NCBI GenBank assembly: GCA_021793135.1
Contig: JAJYTI010000079.1
Coordinates: 1 to 9,338 of the forward strand
Source: Bacteroidota bacterium
GTDB lineage: Bacteria > Bacteroidota > Bacteroidia > Flavobacteriales > Flavobacteriaceae
DNA: 9,338 nucleotides
Direction of reading: 5' to 3'
Part shown: in pieces, positions 6,090 to 9,338 of the stretch
How the letters are laid out: each line of letters begins with the position of its first letter
How positions within the stretch are numbered: the first letter of the stretch is position 1
Program-made: the position numbers and the translations under genes
The notes under the pieces: generated by a model
The model's database searches: none
Seen by the model: only the letters and a program-made list of their open reading frames with translations
What the model was told of the DNA's origin: nothing

Positions 6090-7805
6090 ATGCGCTGGGA
6101 AGGCCCCATTTCATTTCCAAAAGAAGAAATACACCATCTTATCGAAGAAATAGGCATTAGCGAAACTATCGCTAAGCTATTATTACATCGCAATATTCAT
6201 AATTTTGATGAGGCTAATGCTTATTTCAATCCTGATATACGTTTGCTTCACGATCCATTATTAATGAAGGACATGGGTGTTGCAAGTAAATTGATTCTAG
6301 ATACGATAAAAGAAGAAAAGCCTATCATGGTTTATGGGGATTACGATGTAGATGGAACTACTAGCGTTACACTTCTTTATACTTATCTAACCAGTATTGG
6401 CGCAAAAATCATCACTTATATCCCAGATCGTTATGGTGAAGGGTATGGAGTATCTATTAAAGGCATTGATTTAGCCAAAGAAAAGGGAGTGTCTCTAATT
6501 ATAGCTATAGATTGTGGTATTCGAGCAGTAAAGCAAGTAGAATATGCAAAGAGTTTGGATATCGATTTTATTATTTGCGACCACCATTTACCGGGCGAGG
6601 AAATTCCCAATGCAACCGCTATATTGAATCCTAAACAAAACGATTGTCCTTATCCGTACAAAGAACTTTGTGCGTGTGGCGTTGGTTTTAAATTGATCCA
6701 AGCTATACATACCAAACGAAATGGAAAACTAGAAGACCTATATTCATATCTAGACTTAGTTGCTATCGCTATTGCTGCAGATATTGTACCTATTACGGGT
6801 GAAAACAGAATCTTGGCAGCCATGGGGCTAACTCACTTAAATGAGCAAGAAAAACGTGTAGGAGTACAAAGCATTTTGGAGTCTTGCAATGCGAACAATC
6901 AAATTCTACATATAACAGATCTAGTATTTAAAATCGCACCACGAATCAATGCTGCAGGGCGAATGAAACATGCGCACCACGCCGTAGATTTGTTGATAGA
7001 AAACAATTCTGATATTGCTAAAAAAATAGCTTCGGAAATAGAGTGCTATAATAGAGACCGAAGAGAACAAGACAAAAGTATTACACAGAAAGCATTACAA
7101 CAGATAAAAGAAAATAAAGAGATAAATAAACACACAACTGTAGTCTATGGAGAGAATTGGCACAATGGTGTACTAGGAATTGTAGCATCCCGTCTAATAG
7201 AAACTTACTATAGGCCGACCATTGTTTTTAGTAAAGGTGATTCTCTACTTACTGCTTCTGCACGTTCTGTAGAAGGTTTTAATATCTTTGAAGCTTTAAA
7301 CAAATGCTCCCATTTATTAGAAAAATTTGGAGGACACCAAGCAGCAGCAGGTTTAAGCTTATTGCCCGAAAACTATCAAACATTTAAAGAATATTTTGAA
7401 AAGGTAGTTAAGGAAACAATTTCTGAAGAAAGCTTAGAACCAGTAATTAATATCGAAGCGGAAATAAATTTACGCGATTTAATACCAGAAACAGGCAGAA
7501 AATTTTCTAAATTATATCGCATTATAAATCGCATGCGACCATTTGGTCCTGAAAACAACAATCCTATATTCGTCACTAGGAACGTCATGGATGCTGGTTC
7601 CAAAGCAGTAGGAGTAGATGGAAAACACTTACGTTTAAGTATAGTAGACCATACTACTAAAATACCTATCACTGGTATTGGATTTGGACTAGGACATAAA
7701 TTAAACCAAATAGACAAAATGAATTTTGAAGTAGTCTATACTCTAGAAGAAAACCATTGGAACGGAAAAACCAGTTTACAATTAATGGTTAAGGATGTTC
7801 GATGA
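6090..7805 (+). CDS. recJ: Single-stranded-DNA-specific 5'-3' exonuclease RecJ
   Basis: Degrades single-stranded DNA 5' to 3' in recombinational repair, mismatch repair and base excision repair; needs divalent metal. With the ATG at 6090 the protein is 571 residues, a usual RecJ length. The DHH phosphoesterase core is complete: YGDYDVDGTTS (D84, D86, D88), IAIDCGIRA (D141), CDHHLPG (D164-H165-H166) and a motif IV segment LVAIAIAADIVPITGENR. The DHHA1 part shows GVLGIVASRLIE and FGGHQAAAG (GGH 414-416); a C-terminal OB-like region follows, including RPFGPENNNPIF. A longer reading from a TTG at 6021 would overlap rsmI and add 23 residues (Lys-rich at first) before the conserved MRW start, so it is rejected. 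The last 17 bases overlap the end of lpxH on the other strand. Cotranscribed with the 4580 gene and rsmI; no terminator is visible after it. Confidence 0.96.
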   Translation: MRWEGPISFPKEEIHHLIEEIGISETIAKLLLHRNIHNFDEANAYFNPDIRLLHDPLLMKDMGVASKLILDTIKEEKPIMVYGDYDVDGTTSVTLLYTYLTSIGAKIITYIPDRYGEGYGVSIKGIDLAKEKGVSLIIAIDCGIRAVKQVEYAKSLDIDFIICDHHLPGEEIPNATAILNPKQNDCPYPYKELCACGVGFKLIQAIHTKRNGKLEDLYSYLDLVAIAIAADIVPITGENRILAAMGLTHLNEQEKRVGVQSILESCNANNQILHITDLVFKIAPRINAAGRMKHAHHAVDLLIENNSDIAKKIASEIECYNRDRREQDKSITQKALQQIKENKEINKHTTVVYGENWHNGVLGIVASRLIETYYRPTIVFSKGDSLLTASARSVEGFNIFEALNKCSHLLEKFGGHQAAAGLSLLPENYQTFKEYFEKVVKETISEESLEPVINIEAEINLRDLIPETGRKFSKLYRIINRMRPFGPENNNPIFVTRNVMDAGSKAVGVDGKHLRLSIVDHTTKIPITGIGFGLGHKLNQIDKMNFEVVYTLEENHWNGKTSLQLMVKDVR

Positions 7806-8583
7806 TAGCAGAATAATCATCACTTTCAAATACTTTTAATTGGAAGTTATTCCCATCGAATACACCATACGTATAATATCCAATCCAATCCCCTAAATTA
7901 AAATAATAGCTGTTTTTCACCCCAACCTTCATAGGCAAGTGTCGATGTCCGAACACAAAATAATCATAATGTGCCGATTCTAGTTTACGTTTAGCATATT
8001 GCACTAACCACTCTTCCTCTTTGCCTAAAAATCGATGGTCTTCTTCTCCAGATATCAATTTGTTTTTTACGGAAAAGTACTGTCCTAACGAAACACCAAT
8101 ATCAGGATGCAACCAACGAAAAAACCACTTAGAAATAGGATTGGTAAAAACTTTCTTCATTCGTTTATAGCCTTTATCATTTGGTCCTTTACCATCACCA
8201 TGCCCAATTAAAAACTTTTTTTCGCCTATTTGAAATGGAGTACTATCATAAAAAACAGGAATATTCAATTCGGTTTCAAAATAATCACGCATCCATAAAT
8301 CATGATTGCCTACAAAAAAATATATTGGAATTCCTTTATCTCGCAACTCGGCTAGTTTACCTAACACACGTACAAAACCTTTAGGCACTACTTTTTTATA
8401 TTCAAACCAAAAATCAAATAAATCCCCAAGCAAAAATATTGCAGCAGCATCATGTTGCACCTCATCTAACCATCTAACAAATTTTTTTTCTCTAGGCAAA
8501 CTAGTTTTTGCATCAGGAGCACCTAAATGATTATCGCTAGAAAAATAGACTTTTTTATCTTGTGGAAGGATTATCTTATGCAT
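7789..8583 (-). CDS. lpxH: UDP-2,3-diacylglucosamine diphosphatase LpxH
   Basis: Hydrolyses UDP-2,3-diacylglucosamine to lipid X (2,3-diacylglucosamine 1-phosphate) and UMP in lipid A synthesis; a peripheral inner-membrane enzyme. The 264-residue protein has every metal motif of the calcineurin-like phosphoesterase fold: SDNH (D17, H19), GDLFDFW (D54, D57), GNHD (N93, H94), GHGD (H128, D130) and GHRH (H213, H215). The GDLFDFW and the aromatic/basic cap region (about 139-205, with KWFFRWLHPDIG) favour LpxH over generic phosphoesterases. It is slightly longer than the 240-residue E. coli form. The start at 8583 is six bases after the queD stop, so the two are cotranscribed. The end overlaps recJ by 17 bases, tail to tail. 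A lipid A enzyme agrees with a Gram-negative host. Confidence 0.93.
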   Translation of the reverse strand: MHKIILPQDKKVYFSSDNHLGAPDAKTSLPREKKFVRWLDEVQHDAAAIFLLGDLFDFWFEYKKVVPKGFVRVLGKLAELRDKGIPIYFFVGNHDLWMRDYFETELNIPVFYDSTPFQIGEKKFLIGHGDGKGPNDKGYKRMKKVFTNPISKWFFRWLHPDIGVSLGQYFSVKNKLISGEEDHRFLGKEEEWLVQYAKRKLESAHYDYFVFGHRHLPMKVGVKNSYYFNLGDWIGYYTYGVFDGNNFQLKVFESDDYSAIIEHP

Positions 8584-8589
8584 GCTAAT

Positions 8590-9042
8590 TTATTGATTAT
8601 CCGATGCGTACCATTCTGCATAACTCGAATCTGTCTCTTGCAGTCGTAAAGAATGAAGAGAAATAGATTCTGGTAGATGCTTATTTATTCTGTTAACAAA
8701 ATCCGATAACATCTTCTCACTTGTAGGCTGATAATCTACTAATAATACATGATGTCCACGTTTTTGTAACTCTTCTGCAAGCTCTATATGCGGTGTGTTT
8801 TTATTAAAAACCGTGGCATGATCAAACACATCTACAATTTCGTCATTTACAATACGCTTCAAATCTCCAAAATCAATCACCATTCCATATTTAGTATGAT
8901 TAGGGTCATTAATAGGAGTTCCTATAACGGTTACCCATAACTTATAGCTATGTCCGTGTACGTTTTTACATTTCCCATCGTAACCATACAATGCATGTCC
9001 CGTTTCGAAAGTAAAACTTTTTGTAATACGTATTTTCTCCAT
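8590..9042 (-). CDS. queD: 6-carboxy-5,6,7,8-tetrahydropterin synthase QueD
   Basis: Converts 7,8-dihydroneopterin triphosphate to 6-carboxytetrahydropterin on the path to preQ0 and the tRNA base queuosine. The 150-residue protein is a T-fold enzyme of the pyruvoyl-tetrahydropterin synthase family. Zinc ligands are H16 (GHAL) and H29/H31 in the CxxxHGH motif that begins with the catalytic C25 and is typical of QueD. D74-H75 (VFDHATVFN) and E136 (LRLQETDSSYAEWY, pterin-anchoring Glu) complete the active site. A true pyruvoyl-tetrahydropterin synthase is less likely because of the CxxxHGH spacing. No other queuosine genes are in the window. It is the promoter-proximal gene of a queD-lpxH pair and has a good -7 box 18 bases upstream of the ATG. 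Confidence 0.94.
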   Translation of the reverse strand: MEKIRITKSFTFETGHALYGYDGKCKNVHGHSYKLWVTVIGTPINDPNHTKYGMVIDFGDLKRIVNDEIVDVFDHATVFNKNTPHIELAEELQKRGHHVLLVDYQPTSEKMLSDFVNRINKHLPESISLHSLRLQETDSSYAEWYASDNQ

Positions 9043-9060
9043 TCTCTATCAAATTTTATG

Positions 9061-9068
9061 CAAAGATA
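9061..9068 (-). promoter_or_regulatory. Probable queD-lpxH promoter -7 box
   Basis: The minus strand reads TATCTTTG, an exact TAnnTTTG match 18 bases upstream of the queD ATG, the same distance as the asd box. A GGTTTTAT stretch about 20 bases further upstream (around 9087-9094) is a weak -33 candidate. Confidence 0.55.
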
Positions 9069-9143
9069 CACTATAATTATACTACATATAAAACCTTAAC
9101 TTAGGAATAGAATAAATTTTATAATGCCGAGAAACTAGCTATA

Positions 9144-9173
9144 TTGTGGATACTGATTTTTTTATCTAAATTG
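9144..9173 (+). promoter_or_regulatory. Possible tRNA promoter
   Basis: TTG at 9144-9146 and TAAATTG at 9167-9173 are separated by 20 bases. This resembles the TTG / TAnnTTTG promoter of Bacteroidota with one T missing from the second box. It would start transcription a few bases before the tRNA 5' end at 9186. Confidence 0.3.
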
Positions 9174-9185
9174 CAAAAGTATTAT

Positions 9186-9259
9186 GGGGGTGTAGCTCAG
9201 CTGGCTAGAGTGCTTGACTGGCAGTCAAGAGGTCACGGGTTCGACTCCCGTCATCTCCA
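9186..9259 (+). tRNA. tRNA-Ala, anticodon GGC
   Basis: All four arms fold. The acceptor stem is 9186-9192 with 9252-9258 and has the alanine identity pair G3-U70. The D stem is 9195-9198 with 9208-9211 around a loop containing GG. The anticodon stem is 9213-9217 with 9225-9229, and its loop CTGGCAG places GGC at 9220-9222. The T stem is 9235-9239 with 9247-9251 around loop TTCGACT. The discriminator base is A9259. CCA is not encoded (C then TT follow), as is common in this group, so it must be added enzymatically. It reads GCC and GCU/GCC-type alanine codons. Confidence 0.95.
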
Positions 9260-9265
9260 CTTAAA

Positions 9266-9311
9266 AAAATTGCAATCCGCTTATAGATTAGGGGGTTGCA
9301 ATTTTATTTTT
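9266..9311 (+). terminator. Intrinsic terminator after the tRNA
   Basis: A 13-bp stem (9266-9278 with 9293-9305, one G-T wobble; core ATTGCAA/TTGCAAT) encloses a 14-base loop and runs into a T-rich tail (TTTTATTTTT). It begins seven bases after the tRNA 3' end, so the tRNA is probably a single-gene transcript. Confidence 0.85.
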
Positions 9312-9338
9312 CTAGAAACAAAACTAAATTCTAATTAA

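Noticed and set aside
9168..9275. AAATTGCAA on both sides of the tRNA (9168-9176 and 9267-9275), possible attachment-site repeats
   Set aside because: The right copy is an arm of the terminator, the repeat is only nine AT-rich bases, it does not include the tRNA 3' end, and no integrase is present.
9144..9338. Plus-strand 64-codon open reading frame containing GGVAQLARVLDWQSRG
   Set aside because: It is a translation of the tRNA-Ala gene and its terminator. This VAQLAR-like peptide is a well-known artefact of reading tRNA genes as protein.
1..9338. Search for CRISPR arrays, insertion sequences, toxin-antitoxin pairs, defence genes or prophage genes
   Set aside because: No regularly spaced repeats, transposase, integrase, nuclease-helicase cassette or phage gene is visible; nearly all coding space is housekeeping genes.

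Overview
The window looks like an ordinary chromosomal segment from a low-GC member of the Bacteroidota, most likely class Flavobacteriia. The evidence is AT-rich DNA, starts that mostly lack a Shine-Dalgarno sequence, promoter boxes of the TAnnTTTG type close to start codons, a tRNA gene without an encoded CCA end, and protein variants that look flavobacterial (a short RsmI, a thymidine kinase with a degenerate zinc ribbon, a free-standing alanine racemase). I cannot name the genus from this sequence.

Layout from left to right. A lone plus-strand gene (8-718) encodes an unrecognised protein with a soluble N-terminal half and four predicted membrane helices. It converges on a minus-strand block, and the two are separated by a strong bidirectional terminator (788-831). 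Read in transcription order, the minus block is tdk (thymidine kinase), alr (alanine racemase), mscL (mechanosensitive channel) and asd (aspartate-semialdehyde dehydrogenase). tdk and alr are only 12 bases apart. mscL is followed by its own terminator, and asd has its own promoter box. A 333-base divergent intergenic region (4247-4579) holds several short direct and inverted repeats but no visible gene.

The plus-strand block starting at 4580 is a conserved-looking protein of unknown function, rsmI (16S rRNA 2'-O-methyltransferase) and recJ (single-strand 5'-3' exonuclease). Gaps are under 10 bases, so this is very probably one operon. recJ ends tail-to-tail with a 17-base overlap against a second minus-strand pair, queD (queuosine precursor synthesis) followed by lpxH (lipid A synthesis). 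A tRNA-Ala(GGC) gene with a terminator closes the window.

The recognised genes are housekeeping: diaminopimelate/threonine-family amino acid and peptidoglycan precursors (asd, alr), outer-membrane lipid A (lpxH), osmotic safety (mscL), nucleotide salvage (tdk), ribosome and tRNA modification (rsmI, queD) and DNA repair (recJ). I found no mobile element, CRISPR array, defence system or other clearly undescribed system. The items most worth a second look are the two proteins of unknown function, the repeat-bearing intergenic region and the thymidine kinase that has lost most of its zinc ligands.
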